Assembly (NCBI GenBank): GCA_037013685.1
Contig: CM072893.1
Location: forward strand, 17,193,736 to 17,257,735
Direction of reading: 5' to 3'
Origin: Acridotheres tristis
Lineage: Eukaryota; Chordata; Aves; Passeriformes; Sturnidae
DNA length: 64,000 nucleotides
In this document: positions 43,605 to 56,459 of the stretch, one piece after another
Layout of the letters: each line of letters starts with the position of its first letter
Position numbering within the stretch: the first letter of the stretch is position 1
Position numbers and translations under genes: made by a program
Notes under the pieces: generated by a model
What the model was told of the DNA's origin: nothing
The model's input: the letters and a program-made list of their open reading frames with translations, nothing else
The model's database searches: none

Positions 43605-45285
43605 CACGGAGAGAACGGTGAGAAATTGTCAGCGACCCAAGGGGAGACAGCCCCTTCCCCTGGCCCAGGAGCCCCTCTGCTCTGGGCAGGAGGCCAGCAG
43701 CAGCTGGCACTGGGAGCACAGCAGGGTGGGCTCACGCCTGGAGATGGAGTCAGCCACCCTCTAGCCTGGGGCTGCTCCACCAGCAGAGCCTTGCACAAGT
43801 ATTTCCACACTGTGCAAGGACCAAAATTTGGCCCAGCTACTTCAGGTAGCCTCATAAGCAACATTTCATGGCACAGGTCATTCAAGGGAAAGCTAGGGAG
43901 CTGCAGGCATTTGCCTGCATTTGCTGCATGGCATGCAGTCTTTTCCCTGTGGAAGTGTGAATTGACATCTCCGTGGCATCCGTGTGACCTCCAGGTCAGC
44001 AGGGTAGTACACAATGCCCCTGTGCATTGTGGACAGAGATTTCTGCTACCCAAATATACACATTTAGTCTGTACTGGATGCTCACATGAGCAGCAGCCTG
44101 GTTAAAAGCTGGAGCACGCAGACCTCCTGCTGTGATAAGCCAGCCCAACATCAGGAAAGGTCAGCATGTGCCAGGACTGAGGAAGGGAAACCACATGAGG
44201 CAAGTGACAGAAAAGCCACGGCAGACATGCTATCCTCACACTGGCCTTGTTCGTATGGAAATCCCTGGCCACAGCCCTTATTCCCAAGGCTCCTTTAGCT
44301 CAGCTCAGCCATGATGTAAGGGTGACCACGTTTAGATTTGGATGCAGGCTGCCATTTGCCATGCAGAGTTGCAACAGCTCTATTAAACCTGCTAGCTGTC
44401 AGCTTGCATGTCACCCAGCGTGTGGTGTGGTCCCCCTGGATGACGCATTAGCAGGTCTACAGAAATCAAACTTTGGCTCCCATCTCTGGCAGCAATTCCT
44501 TGTGTCACCACTGTGAAGTCACCTCTTCTTTCACTGCCCCAGCCCTAGTGGTGGGAGAATATGTGCAGAGAAATCTGGCACTGGAAAGCATGGAGGAGGT
44601 TTATGTTCATGTATCAGGGCTGTGGAGCTGGTGCTAAGTGCTGGGACTGACAAAGGATCCTATGGGAAACCTGTCCTGCTGCTGTGTCCTGCCATATGTA
44701 TCTGGCTCTTGAGCTTGTTTTTCATATTATACATGCAGGTGAAAGATCCTGACTGGGGATTAAACATGTTAACATCAAAACAAAACACAAAGCACAAAAA
44801 GCTTGCCTTGGAGCTCATTTCTAGGAGTTCACTAGGCAGCAAGTGTCCAAGGAAAAGACTGCTGATATCAAAGACAGAGAAGATACACAAAGTGGGGTTC
44901 TGGGGATACCTTACCTACACTAGCACTGAAATCTGGGGATCCTGCTTCAGGCTAAAGGCTGTATCTTTGTTCTTCTGCCAAAGATGAGAGAGAAAACCAG
45001 TGACTCACAAAAATGGGAGGAAAGAACACTGCCACTCTTGTCCCACTGGAACTGAGCACAGGAGGGTGGCTCAGCCCAGGAGCCACCAGTGCAGGGGCCC
45101 TGCAGAGCCAGGTGCAGCTTCTGCTCCTCGGAGCTTGCTCCTGATCTGGGCTCAGGTGCAGATCTGACTGCAGGAAGGACTTGTCAAATGGCAGAGAGAG
45201 AGAATGAGAAGAAGGCAGAGTACAGGGGTAGCAGCCAAACGGGAGTGCCTGGTTTTGGGCTGAGGGCTGTAACAGAGCAGAGTGC
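43605..45285. other. Noncoding stretch, nothing recognised
   Basis: Ordinary composition with overlapping chance frames on both strands (up to 176 codons at 43523-44053, minus). No repeat family. Confidence 0.5.
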
Positions 45286-45289
45286 CTCT

Positions 45290-45385
45290 GCCTGCTGTTT
45301 CGGCTTAACCTCAGGCACAGCCATTCGTCTGACCCGATGGGAAATTAATATTCCCCAAATTGCCAGAAAGCTGCTCACTCTGGCT
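45290..45385. promoter_or_regulatory. Weak candidate conserved element
   Basis: CCATTCGTCTGACCCGATGG and GAAATTAATATTCCCCAAAT keep CpGs and an AATTAAT core in unique-looking text. Short and weakly supported. Confidence 0.25.
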
Positions 45386-45533
45386 TATTTTCTTTCCATC
45401 TGGCTGTGGTGGAGGAGAGCCTGTCCTCAGCTTGCTGCTCAGCTGGCTCTTTCTTTTTTATCTCTTGTCTCTCCATCTCTCATTCAGCCCCCTCTATCTC
45501 TGCATCTCCTCTCTGCTTCCCTCTGCCAGTGTG

Positions 45534-45574
45534 GGTAAGTGTGCGTGCGCGTGTGTGTGTGCGTGTGTCCCTCT
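45534..45574 (+). repeat. (GT)n/(GC)n dinucleotide run
   Basis: GTAAGTGTGCGTGCGCGTGTGTGTGTGCGTGTG: an alternating purine/pyrimidine run of about 35 bases with several CG steps, favourable to Z-DNA in principle. Confidence 0.85.
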
Positions 45575-45599
45575 CGCTTCCCTTCTGTCTTTTTTGTTC

Positions 45600-45900
45600 A
45601 TATATATTTAGTATTTATTTACAAGCTTGATTTTTTTCCCTCTGAGTGAAGCCAGGCATGCACAGAAATCCTTAAGATGCTATAAAGCCGCTGAGGTATA
45701 AAATGGAAAGTGCTTAGCCTGCCTGTACAGAAATATCTCACTGCGCCGCACTGGAAGCCACCGAAGCTGGGCACTGTAAATCTCACAGAGTTTAGCTTGT
45801 TTGTTTACACCATGACGAGGATCTAAAGAGAAAATGAGAGACAGCGAGAGGGAGAAGCTCTCAGTTCCCCTGTCAGGCCACAGCACATATCCCCAAACCA
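45600..45900. promoter_or_regulatory. Candidate conserved noncoding element
   Basis: CAAGCTTGATTTTTTTCCCT, TGCTATAAAGCCGCTGAGG, CACTGCGCCGCACTGGAAGC, CACCGAAGCTGGGCAC, TTTACACCATGACGAGGATC. CpGs are kept in otherwise average composition, and GTTTGTTTACAC is a forkhead-like site. Inference from pattern. Confidence 0.38.
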
Positions 45901-45904
45901 TTAT

Positions 45905-46962
45905 TGGACCTCATGAGCAGGATGCCGAGCTGGCAGTGCCTTCCCTGCCCATCTGCAGAGACAGCTCAACAGTGGGAGGGGGAGAGCTGGCCTCTCTGAT
46001 GTTGTCCTTCTGAGGACATGGGCAAGGCAGTGTCATTTCCAAAGGTCACCCTAAGAGACACTATGAGGATGTCCTACTCCCAGGACACAGTGGACTTTCT
46101 TGCTTCTTACTTGGTCTTTTTGACTGTCCGGCCTTGGCCTAAGTGGCCTTCTGATACCACCATGAACAGTTGCCAGATGTCTTCCTAAAGACTAAGAAAT
46201 GGCCCTTGCTACAAGCAATCTGCCACAGAAAAGCTGAACTTGGAGGAAATAGGCTCAGATTTGGACTCCTTTATTACCTGGCACAAATCAAGGTCCCTCT
46301 TCAAAACCCATCCTGCCTGTGTTCCTGAAGCATTTCCCTACCACTTCCCTTCCTATCCAGCCCCTCTCTATGACAGGGCTCAAGTGAGGACCCAATGGAC
46401 TAACCTTTGGTAGGGATCTGGCCTTGCTCCCATTGCCTCCAGGTTGGTCCAGCCACGATTCTGGGGTATAACAGTACCTCAGCACACACCAGGATGGGCC
46501 CCACCATTTGGTGCTGCCCCACAGAGTGATCCACCCATTCTTCTCCCAGGAGGCTGCTCTGGTAGGGAGACCTGCCAGAGCTGAGTCAGATCTGCATTCT
46601 GCCCCTTCACATAGGAGCTGTACAGAGCACTGGAGAGCAAACAGCAGGAAGCCTCTGTTTCACAGGTCCCCACTCAGATCATGGAGGATGAGCAGCCAAA
46701 TTTCTTCACATATCAGACACAGTCCATCTGAGCAAAAGATGGAGCCACAGTAGCATAGAGGAGATAAGATTTGAAAAGGAAAGGAGAAGGAAAGGAAAGA
46801 CAAAGCAGCCTAAAACAGAAATAATAGCTGTTTTATATAGTACAGTGGCAGAAAGACACTGAGGAAAACATGACAGTCTGCAATGATGGCACTATAAAAA
46901 CATCTCTTGTTTAGAAAAACACCAGGCTGCTATATACTTGCTCTTACATCACATGTGGGGAA
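45905..46962. other. Noncoding stretch, nothing recognised
   Basis: Ordinary composition; 46770-46805 is a short GGAAA-type purine run. No gene or repeat family. Confidence 0.5.
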
Positions 46963-46964
46963 TT

Positions 46965-47072
46965 TAACCTGCAATGTTGATGTGACCTGACCCAAACCAC
47001 ACAGGGAGTTTGCTGTGGATCTGGGAGTTAACTCGGGTCTCCAATGTCCTAGACATCAGATTCTTTCTAATA
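46965..47072 (-). repeat. MIR fragment (antisense head)
   Basis: CCTGACCCAAACCACACAGG, GGATCTGGGAGTTAACTCGG and GTCTCCAATGTCCTAGACAT follow the antisense MIR head (GCCCAAGGTCACACAGC, GCTGGGATTCGAACCC, AGGTCTCCTGACTCC). The core beyond is lost. Confidence 0.68.
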
Positions 47073-47074
47073 TG

Positions 47075-49295
47075 AAGATATAAAAGCCTTGGACACAGAA
47101 AAAAAAATTATCAGAGATTGTCTCAGATGTCCGTGGGAAGAGAGACTAGGAAGGAAGGAATCCTATTCTCTCCATGAGTATCTGCATTCTGCTGAGGGTG
47201 CCAGGTCTTCCAGGCTGCCTCCCAGCCTTCTGCCAGCTTCAGTACCACAAGGCATGTGCATGGAAATTCTTGCTGTGCTGTGTGTGCAGAGATGAGCTCT
47301 GTCCACATACAGAGGTGGAAGAGAAAGTAGGAGTTCAGTGCCTACTTGGCATGTTGGTGGGTTTGCACCTCTCTCCACGAGCATCCATCGGAAAGATAAC
47401 TCCATCCATCCTCTTCCCAAAAAACCCTGCAAGCATGAAATCTATAGATAAACAGTCGCAGGTGGTTGTTGACTCAAGCTCTTCTGTACCCTGTTATTCC
47501 TAAAAGCTGCTATGCTTCCCAGGCAAGGGGAGGAGAAATTGGAGGAAAGTGTAGAAGTCATCACTTGGGGTGCCAGCCTGCCACTGAGGCATGCAAAGAG
47601 GGTGCAAGAGTGCTCCCTGCAGGAAGATGACTAGTTCATGGTCTTAATGTTGGGCCAGAGCCACAAGATCTTTTTGCTACTGGGTGCCAGGGAATAGGAT
47701 CTTGATGTCCTTGCTTGCAAAGTATATTTGCACTGAGGCTTTTTTTGGCAGACAGTAAGGTAATTTTTTATAGGACCTACAGAAAGACAATGACTTTGTG
47801 CATCCCAATACAACCCCCCTCCTATGGATTCATTTATGTTGGAAAGAACTTTTCACTACTGCAAGAGGAGAAACTGGGTCCTGCCACAAAGATAAAGACC
47901 TCACACACAGTAAAGTTGAATTAGCCTTGAAGTCTCTCCTCCATGATCTTATGCTGAAATCCTTCTTCTATGTTTGTTTTTCTGTTCCTTCCCAAATGGT
48001 TTCCTGGCCTCTTCTTTAAGGGGGGCATGCCAGGGCCCAGAGTAGGGGTCTCCACAGTGCTCAGAACAGGCCCCCAGACAGCTGCAGTGAAAGGGATGCT
48101 GCAATCCTAAATGCCCTGTGCGCTCTACATATTGTGGAGAAAGCTGTTGCATTCATCAATGTCAGATGCAGAGTTTGAATAAATTTGAATGCACTCAAGC
48201 GTGTTCCCTGCAGTTTTTTATAATATCACTTTCCAGTTTGAATATTTCACTTACTTTTTTTCAAATTTCTTTTTATCCACCAGTTTCTCCTCCTTTTCAT
48301 CCTCTCCTCCCTTCCTCTCCTCCTTCCACTTTTACCCCCCTCTCCAGGTTTTTATATTTGCAACCCAAGCAATTGGACAAGGAAGCCATGCTGCAAGATT
48401 CCTCTCAGCAGTGCCCTGGAAAAGGCAATCACTTCTCACACTGTACTCATGACTTCCTAGCTGTTGGCTAGTTTGAACATCTTCCCATGAGAGAACAACA
48501 TCCCATGGGATGCTTTGGCTAGAAGAAACAATTAGTTTGCAAGGTATCAGTGCAGGATGGACTTGTGAGGGTCTCACAGGTGGTTCTTGGTTGCCTTGGC
48601 CCACTGGATCAGCTCTGTGTTGCTGTGGCTGTGGAAAGGGGACAACATGGTCAATTAGTGTCATGAGCCATCAAAAGGGCCCCAGCCATTCCTGTGTCCT
48701 GAAGGTCAGAACTTGTCACTAAAAAGCAGCAGATCTGCAACTGATCTCCTCCTGGCATTGCATGGTGGTGTCCTAAAGTTGCTCCAAGGCAAACAAGGTG
48801 AACTGAATTAATGCTTTCCTTCCTCCTCTTTGCACCAGCCTAGAGTAACCTATTAGCCCCTTTTGTCTCCCACACTTGGGTTTGTCCCCATTTGAACCAT
48901 TTTTGTGTTCACAGACCACTACATGATGCAAAGTAAACAAACCTACCAAAGGGTTACCTACACTCTTGACCAGCCAAAGAAAAGGGGCTGCTACTTGTAA
49001 CCCTGTTTTTGGGCTATGTTTCCATGTCTTCTGTACAAGTAGGAGGGGACAAAGAAGATAAATGTTACGTACCATTCTGACCAGACAGGCAAATCCAAGA
49101 TGGCCAGTCCTGGCCCAGGACTGTGTGCCCTTAGGGTAGGGGGTTGAGGTACTGGGGACAGGTGACAGGGAGGGAGAAAGGGCTGATGGCACCATAGAAT
49201 GAATGCATTCTGCTGCTTGTATTGAGAATTCACTGTTCTCTCTTTTAGTGAAAACTCTATGATCTTGTGACTAACCACTTTCCCCTTTCACTGTT
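47075..49295. other. Noncoding stretch, nothing recognised
   Basis: Ordinary composition. 48235-48350 is T/C-rich. No repeat family or exon was recognised; chance frames reach 140 codons. Confidence 0.5.
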
Positions 49296-49299
49296 TTTG

Positions 49300-49520
49300 A
49301 TTTATATCCCATTACTTCGCCTGTTTGTGCCTTGCAGACATGAATTTTTTCCCTGACATCTCCTATGCAGCAGCCACGTCAAAACCTTTGATAAAATAAT
49401 AGTGGTAAGACGCTCGCATGGCTGTTTTTATGTTTCCAGGGATATAGACATCAATTAAAACTCTTCATACGATCTGATCCGTCGTTATTAAAGGCATTAA
49501 TACTGGCACGCCCCTCAGAT
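49300..49520. promoter_or_regulatory. Candidate conserved noncoding element
   Basis: ATTACTTCGCCTGTTTGTGC, CAGCCACGTCAAAACC, TTTGATAAAATAATAGTGG, TAAGACGCTCGCATGG, TCATACGATCTGATCCGTCG, TTATTAAAGGCATTAATACT and GGCACGCCCC. An unusually high number of isolated CpGs in AT-rich unique-looking text, which is what selection against decay would leave. No conservation data. Confidence 0.45.
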
Positions 49521-49524
49521 TAGG

Positions 49525-51325
49525 GGCTGCTCACCGGGCGATGGAGGAAAGCAGGAACATTGTCGGCATGCATCCCCTTCCTGCTCAGCTCCCACAGGAA
49601 CCTCGCCTGGAGGACAATCAGCACAGGCTGCCGAGGGCACCAATGCCTGCACTGAGCTGCCTGCGGGTGGTACAGGGCAGAGGCATCCCATGTGCCACCA
49701 AAGCACAGCACTGCCCTCCCACAGCACCACCCCACCTGGAATGACAAATACAGCTCTGCCACTGACCCCCTTCCACACTGAAGGTGTCTGAGCTGCCCCA
49801 GGCATGGCCAGAGAGAACTGAGGTTGCAGCCAAGGGGTGCTTGGTGTTGAGCATTCACTTAAGAAAAGGCAGCCTTCAATAATATAGGTAAAATGGGGAG
49901 GGAGAGTTGAAGCACTGAGAGAACATGTGATTTTTCCATGGCAACTCATAGGGCATTTCCTCATCAAAGATGTCCAAAAAGATACATCTCTTAACCAGGG
50001 AAAACTGAGGCTGCATAGAGTATATTGTTAAATATGCCAATGCTGGTACCTAACTGAAGGAAGAAATGGGCACTGCAGAGGTCAGCCTTTGAAAAAATGT
50101 CAGTGTCATCACCCAGCATTTCACTTACTGAGGCAAACCAGAAGGTCTGAATTATAGCTTCCCACGTGTGTCCAGCTTTTCTCATTCAACACAGCCCAAA
50201 GCAATTCCTGCTGGAGCTGGAAACATTTGGTGTCCCCATCTAACCTTCTTACTGTGCCTACTGGGGGGGAAATCGGAATTTGCAGTGAACAGTTTCAGAG
50301 GCAGGACCTTTCCCTTTTCCTCCAACATCTCCACTATTCAGAATCTGTGTTCCCTCCTTGTTGACACTTTTATGATACAGCCAAAGACCCCCTTTGGTGA
50401 TGATGCCTTCCACAGAGCTGTTATAAGGCTCTATAACCACAGCACTCTCTGTGTTAGGACATCTTCCCTCCATGTGGATTTCCAAACCTTCATTCAGTAA
50501 AACAAGAAGAAATCCTGCTTAGTGGACTAAGGCTACTGCTCTCCATGCTGTATTTACATTATTTAACTTTTTAAAATCTTCTTCTCTTTTTATCATCCCT
50601 TCCTTTCCATCCTTGCCCATCAGGAAGAGAAAACTGGTCTTTCTGCTTGTCATCTCCTGTAAGAAAAGACAATGCCCAGATCACGGCCACAGAATAGTTC
50701 CTGGTCTCTCCCACTCATACCAGTTACCTTCCTTCTGCCTTCCAGAAGGCCAGGCAAAAGTGGTCAAGAGATGAGGAAGAAAGGTGGGGACAATATCTTG
50801 GGAGACAACCTCCACCAGCAGTGACAATCCCTCCACACAGGTGCCAAAGCTTCGAGATACACCAGGGCTCAGCCACACTGTGAACTCTCAGATGGGATGG
50901 CTTTTCTTTCACCCTGTCCAGGCATTGGATGCTACCAGTGCACCAGGCACTTCTTTAATGGCTCACCAAGCACAATAAAGATGGGAAAAACTGCCTGGAG
51001 TATTGCCAGAGCTTTGCCCTGGGATGGGAAAGATGTCAATGGGAGGAAAAGCTCCCCTCTCTCATCCAAAAGAAACTCAAGCAATTGCTTACCTGCCAGG
51101 CACCTTGGCACACCCCAGTACAGCCAGCCCCTGCCCCAGCAGTCTGTGCTCTGGGCCTGCAGTTGAGAAGAAATGAAAATCACCCCCCAACACAAGGGAC
51201 AGCAGGCAGCAGGGGAGCAAGGTGTGTGTGCATCCTCCATTTTGGTGTCTCTTTTTAAGCACTGGCTTTCCATTGCCCCAGGGGAGCTGAGGGGAAGCGT
51301 GTGTCTCTCAGGCACACAGCAGCCC
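49525..51325. other. Noncoding stretch, nothing recognised
   Basis: Ordinary composition; the 150-codon minus frame at 49515-49967 has no domain. No repeat family. Confidence 0.5.
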
Positions 51326-51329
51326 TGAC

Positions 51330-51660
51330 TGGGTAACGGTGCAGAACGTAAAGTGTTGTCTATTAGGTAGGAGACTGGTTAATACAAAGAGTTGTTGGTA
51401 ATAACAATGTCCTTTCAGCAATGACAGAGACAAAGTACCTGCATGTGGCGTGTACCACTGCGTGCAGCGACTGATGGTCACAGGGAAGCTTTGGAGATCA
51501 TTTGAATTTCACATCCAGGGAGAGTCGGCCTATCATTAAAAAACCCTAATTTCAGTGTCAGGTGAAGTTCCAGGTAATCGATCATGGTGTCAGCTGGCAC
51601 AGGCTCTCCCTGCCTCCTTGCCTTGCCTCCAAGTCAGCCTTGTTTTTTTCCAATTAAACT
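51330..51660. promoter_or_regulatory. Candidate conserved noncoding element
   Basis: GGTAACGGTGCAGAACGTAA, TGGTAATAACAATGTCC, CATGTGGCGTGTACCACTGC, GTGCAGCGACTGATGG, GAGTCGGCCTATCATTAAAA, AGGTAATCGATCATGGTGTC. AACAATG is SOX-like. CpGs are kept. Pattern-based inference. Confidence 0.42.
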
Positions 51661-51664
51661 TGTT

Positions 51665-54600
51665 GCTGGGATCTAGAGGGAAGTGCAGGAGCACAGGAAA
51701 GGCAGACCACACATCCCCCCTCATTACTGGTGAGGTGGGGACTGATGGGGCCAGGAAGGTGGGGCTGAGGCTGGTGTGAAACGACTACAGCTGGGGGGTA
51801 ATGAAAGGGGATGCCCAGAAAACGATCTTTGCTGCAGCAAGGTGCAGAAGGGACTTGCAGGGAAGGGAATATCGAAACATCACTGCATCTTGGGGAAGGC
51901 ATTGCATGGGATCCTCCATGCATATGGATGCTGCAAAGCCCCTACAGCCTTCAACATCATATCTGCCCCTATCAGTCTTTCAAACCACCTGAGCCCCTGT
52001 GGGTCTCATCCTGCACTCATTGCTCTTGGCCTCTTCATCTCACACACTTCCTCCCTCCTCCCCACACAGGCATCTCTAGCATCTCCAGCCTCTCTCAGCC
52101 ATCACCAGACAGCTCTCCAGCATCCACCTCGTGCTCTCCTGAGTCAGATTCTGTTTAATGGTTAGCATAAGGATCCAAGCTGCTCTCTACAGCATCAGTT
52201 ACCAGGGCAACATTTTTGGCAAGAGAATTTTTTGGTTACAAAACAACCTTCCTCTTCCCCAAAGGTCAAATCTGCATGAAGAATTGCCATCAGTAGAAAT
52301 GTACTCTGTTTTCCATCATATTTAACCCCAGTTTTAAAACTCCAATCTGTAACCAAAGTTGACTGAAGAGGCTTCATACGGGGGAGAAAAATACTTCTAA
52401 AATAATGCCAATGAAAACATGCTTCAGAAAGCTGAAGGAATCTATTAGAAAAAGAGCTTTTAATTTCTACACACATTCTTCAGGAAATCCCATTGCAACC
52501 CTACTAAACAGAAATTATACTGAAACTGAAACACTTCTACGTTTTCTCAATGCTTGCACTAGTTCTGCTTGCAGCTGTGACTGTTTTGTAGCTAAGGTTT
52601 AGGTGCAGTAATAGAGTCACTATTTATTGCTGCTTTTACCTACAGATCAGAAATATCACCCCTAAGCAAGAACAAGACTCTGTCCCATATATCTAGTGAA
52701 AGACAGCCATTACACCAAAATAGCTGATAACTAACAGGGCCAAGCTTATCCTCCTAACTGAGAGGCAGGGCATGGACTCACATGGAGAATTAGATGTCTT
52801 GTTTTATGCAGGACTGAGGTGCATGAGCCCAACAGAATACTTCAGAAGAAAGGGGCTGCAATAGGGTAAGAGATGAAGAATGTGGGATTTGGGGCACAGT
52901 TGCCCTGATGGACTTCCTGTGCCCAGGGCTTTCATGCTTAAGTGATTTCTAAAGCCACAACAAAGCAGAGGGAGGTGGCTCTGAAGGTCAGTGTGGGGTG
53001 AGCCACGTCTCATGGCCAGAGATCAGCAGGGACCAGCTGAATGGGTCATTCAGGGTTGACCACTGGTGTTTGCAGTGTGAGTTGGAGGGAAAACATAACG
53101 TGACCTTGACTGTGGGTGCAGGCAGAACTGAAGAGCAAGCCTTGAGGAAGTCGTAGGTGGAATGGTGCAGGCAATCAGGTAAACTGTCTGTTCCTGTGGT
53201 GTGAGGACATTGCCCATCTTTGCCCAGCCCCCTTTGACTTGTCTGGGCATCCACATGAGAGGGAAAGGTTAAATAGGTCAAACTGCAGCATTGCAGAAAT
53301 GAGATGTTCTTTTCCAAGACAGAAACTGGGCAGTGGGAAAGACATTGCTGTAACGCTTAACCATAAAGCTGGGCAGGGAGCCCAAACACAGAAAGTTGAG
53401 GTTAACACCATTCACTGTTGGAACAAAGGTCATTGTGGATCGGGAACATTCAGCCAAGACTGGAAATCCCTCATGCGTAACAGATTGGCCATCCCATTTA
53501 TGCCAATGCTGCAGAGGGACAGTGCACCCAGAGCTGGAGGAGCGTTTGCTAGGCTGCAGCTGCATCCTGGACAAGACCCCAGGGAAGAGCCTTGCCTTCC
53601 ATCTTCCTGACAGGGATCGCTGGGCACAGGGCCACATGGGAGCAGTAGAGACCTTCTTGGTGCTCTCACAGCTGGATATATGGTTAGGGCTTTCCTCCCA
53701 GGCACCCAGTCCTGCCACGACTTGGGACCACTCTTAATCTTGAGGGGTATTGACAAGGAACAGGTTTCCTGCAGCTGACAATTTCGCCTAGATGGTGACA
53801 GTAGCTGCAGTAACCACGTTGAGACACTTCTAAATTCTCAGCCAGGTTAGCCAGATGCTCTTTATAAGTCAGTTGGTTGCAGACAGCCTTCAGTGCTGAG
53901 TCTGGGCTCACTGTACTGGATCCCTAGTAACTGTCCCAGACAAAATGTGAGCACAAAGACTACTATTCATTTTTGCAGAAATCTAAGAGAGAGACATGAG
54001 GAAAAGCATGGCCTGGTTCCCGTCTCTAAGGTGCATTAGTCACTTCTTGCCACTTCTGACTGCACTGATCTGCAGTTGGAGAAGTTAGTTTCTCATCTGC
54101 TGTGGGGTAGAGGGAGCCCTGGCCTGAACTTGGCCAGGTAAGCGTGACAGTCCCAGGCCTGCTCCTCTCTGAGATTTGATCCTGGCTTGTCACAACAATT
54201 GGCAGCTGCTGCAGCTCCGCAGGGGTCTGGAGCCACTTGGATCCCACATGATGCCCAGAGGAGAGGAGAAACCAATTGCCTTTGCTTCAAGGACACTAAG
54301 CAAAGCATAAAGAAACTGTGCAAATTGAATGGGAGGCATTATAGAATATATCTTTGGACAGAGCACAGGTTTCATCAGCAGTCATACTGACTAAGACTGA
54401 TACATCTGATTTCTCCCTCTCCATCTCCCTCCACCCCTCAGGTGGCTCTTCTGGCTGCCAGCTGAAGGAAAAGAACCATCCCCAGTCCCTCAGAGAAGAG
54501 CTGGCAATGGCTATGGCTTGTTGAGGTTACCTCTGCAATGCAGGTCCCCGAAGGATAAACCTCAGTGTCAGGGCTGAGGCACCTGGTTTTGTGTCCTTGG

Positions 54601-55120
54601 TGGAGGGTGGGCTCAGAGCTGTGGCAGTGCTGTGCTCCCCAGCCTGGTACACACTGAGGTATGAAACCCCACTCATGTCCCCACTCCTGCATGGATTCCT
54701 GAGATCACACAGAGATGGGAACTAGGCTGAAGGATTGGAGACTGGAAGGGGGACATTTATGGTCTGAGGTTGGTTTACAGCTCAGATGGTGATTCTCTGT
54801 GGGATCTGGACTGAAGCACCTCATCTTTGGGCTTTGGTTCCCTCCCTCTTCACTAGATGTATGGCCCATCAATTTAATATGTCCTCATGGTCTCCCTGGC
54901 ACTGGAAATGGCTGTCCCTGTAGCATTGCACAACATCCCAGTTCAGCCCATTTGCTCTGCCAGGAGCTACTGCAGTGGAAATAGCAGAGCTGGAATGTGT
55001 AATAATGCATAATGGGAGAAGGTGAGGCCAGAGCTGACATTCTCAACTCCTAAACTTACAGTAACAGTGACAAATATCTCATCATTTGTTCCTCCCTTGC
55101 CTGGCACTTCTGCTTCTCTT
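51665..55120. other. Noncoding stretch, nothing recognised
   Basis: Ordinary composition throughout. 52400-52620 is AT-moderate and unique-looking. Overlapping frames of 113-146 codons near 53.3-53.7 kb lie on both strands and have no domain. No repeat family recognised. Confidence 0.5.
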
Positions 55121-55124
55121 TAAA

Positions 55125-55225
55125 TGGAGTTTATCATGGTGCAATGGGCTTTTTTCCAAGTTAATGTCTGTCAGCTCCAATTTGTTCAAATGACCTTCGT
55201 AGGCTCAGGGGAATTTTAAAAGTAA
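55125..55225. promoter_or_regulatory. Weak candidate conserved element
   Basis: GGAGTTTATCATGGTGCAAT, TTTCCAAGTTAATGTCTGTC and CAATTTGTTCAAATGACC in a unique-looking block of ~100 bases. Only weakly distinctive. Confidence 0.25.
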
Positions 55226-55229
55226 ATAA

Positions 55230-56262
55230 AGAAGGGCTTGCTGGAGTGCTTAGGGAGGGCTTCACCTGACAGCCAATGATAGAGACACCTCAGTGCCTGC
55301 AAGCACCACATTGTCCCAGGACCATGACAAGGGAAATGGGCTGATTAGGGAAAAGACTTTGGAGCTCCAGGGATATCTGCATTTTGGAAGAGAGGACAGA
55401 GCTGAGCCATAGATACAGGGCTACTGCTGGTGGGGAAGGGAGCTATGCAGCACTCTCTGAGCAGGCACTTCACTGGGCTGTGGGTTCATATGATAGACCC
55501 CAAAGAATCCACAATGGGTACAGTGCTCTTATCTCTGCTTCTTTCCCAGAAAGACCTTCTCCAATAACCTCTTTTGAGCTGTCTTGCTTGAACACAGAAA
55601 TCAGGTCCCCTTATCTGGATTGGTGAGGCTGAGGCTGGTCCTGGGGAATGACCAACTTCATGCTCTGCCTTTACAGGGAGCTGGATACAATCCTCTGTCT
55701 CAGCCTTGCCTTCTGGAAAGGCTAAGGCCATTTTGCCTGAATTTACTTCAGCCAGAGTTGGCAAGCTAGGTGGGACTGTGCATGGACTTGAGTGTTTAGG
55801 AACAGTGAGGGGGAAAAAAAGTCAGCATTTCACTTGAATAAGTCTAAAGACATAAGAAAACAGGGAAGCAGAAAGTGAGAAGGTCAGATAAATAGTCTTA
55901 AACAAATCTCCTGGCTTCAGCTAGTGTGGGCAGACTCTGCAGGGTTATCCAACCTTCCTGAGCCAGCAAGAAGTACATCAAAATCTGGCCAAAACCTGAG
56001 AGGATGGGAACTCTGGAAGCATTTCACAGGGATGCCCCAACTGGAGCTGGACTGAAATTGCAGCAGGAGCCCAAGAAGATACACTTAAATCTGTTCCCGC
56101 TGGCTTTGTTATTAGCAATGCTGGTGGTGTGGCACTAGTCAGAAATCCTGTGCATACACAGGCTCACAGACAGCTGCATGGCATAGTCATGACTCAAAAG
56201 TCCTGCTCAAAGTGCTTGAAGGCACACCATGGCCATCTCTGGCTTAGCAAGAGGAACTTGGA
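55230..56262. other. Noncoding stretch, nothing recognised
   Basis: Ordinary composition; no repeat family or exon recognised. Confidence 0.5.
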
Positions 56263-56264
56263 GG

Positions 56265-56455
56265 TTTAGCTTGTATTCCTGGTTCTGACATTGTCACAGT
56301 ATGGAAACTCAGGCAAGTCAACATGCATTTATTTTCTCCCAGTGCATTTGTACAGTGCTCAGCACAATAAGGGTCTTTGTTCTGAGTGGTGCTAGGAGGC
56401 AAATGGTAATAATAATAATAATAGTCGTAGTGATAACAGTAGTGATAATAATATG
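56265..56455 (+). repeat. CORE-SINE with reptile-type tail and (TAA)n
   Basis: GTATTCCTGGTTCTGACATT and CAGGCAAGTCAAC follow a MIR core. The 3' part, TGTACAGTGCTCAGCACAAT, then AAGGGTCTTTGTTCTGAGTG and GTGCTAGGAGGCAAATG, matches (from memory) a tail common in turtle and other sauropsid CORE-SINEs, not the mammalian MIR tail. It ends in an imperfect (TAA)n run, 56407-56453. Confidence 0.65.
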
Positions 56456-56459
56456 GGCT

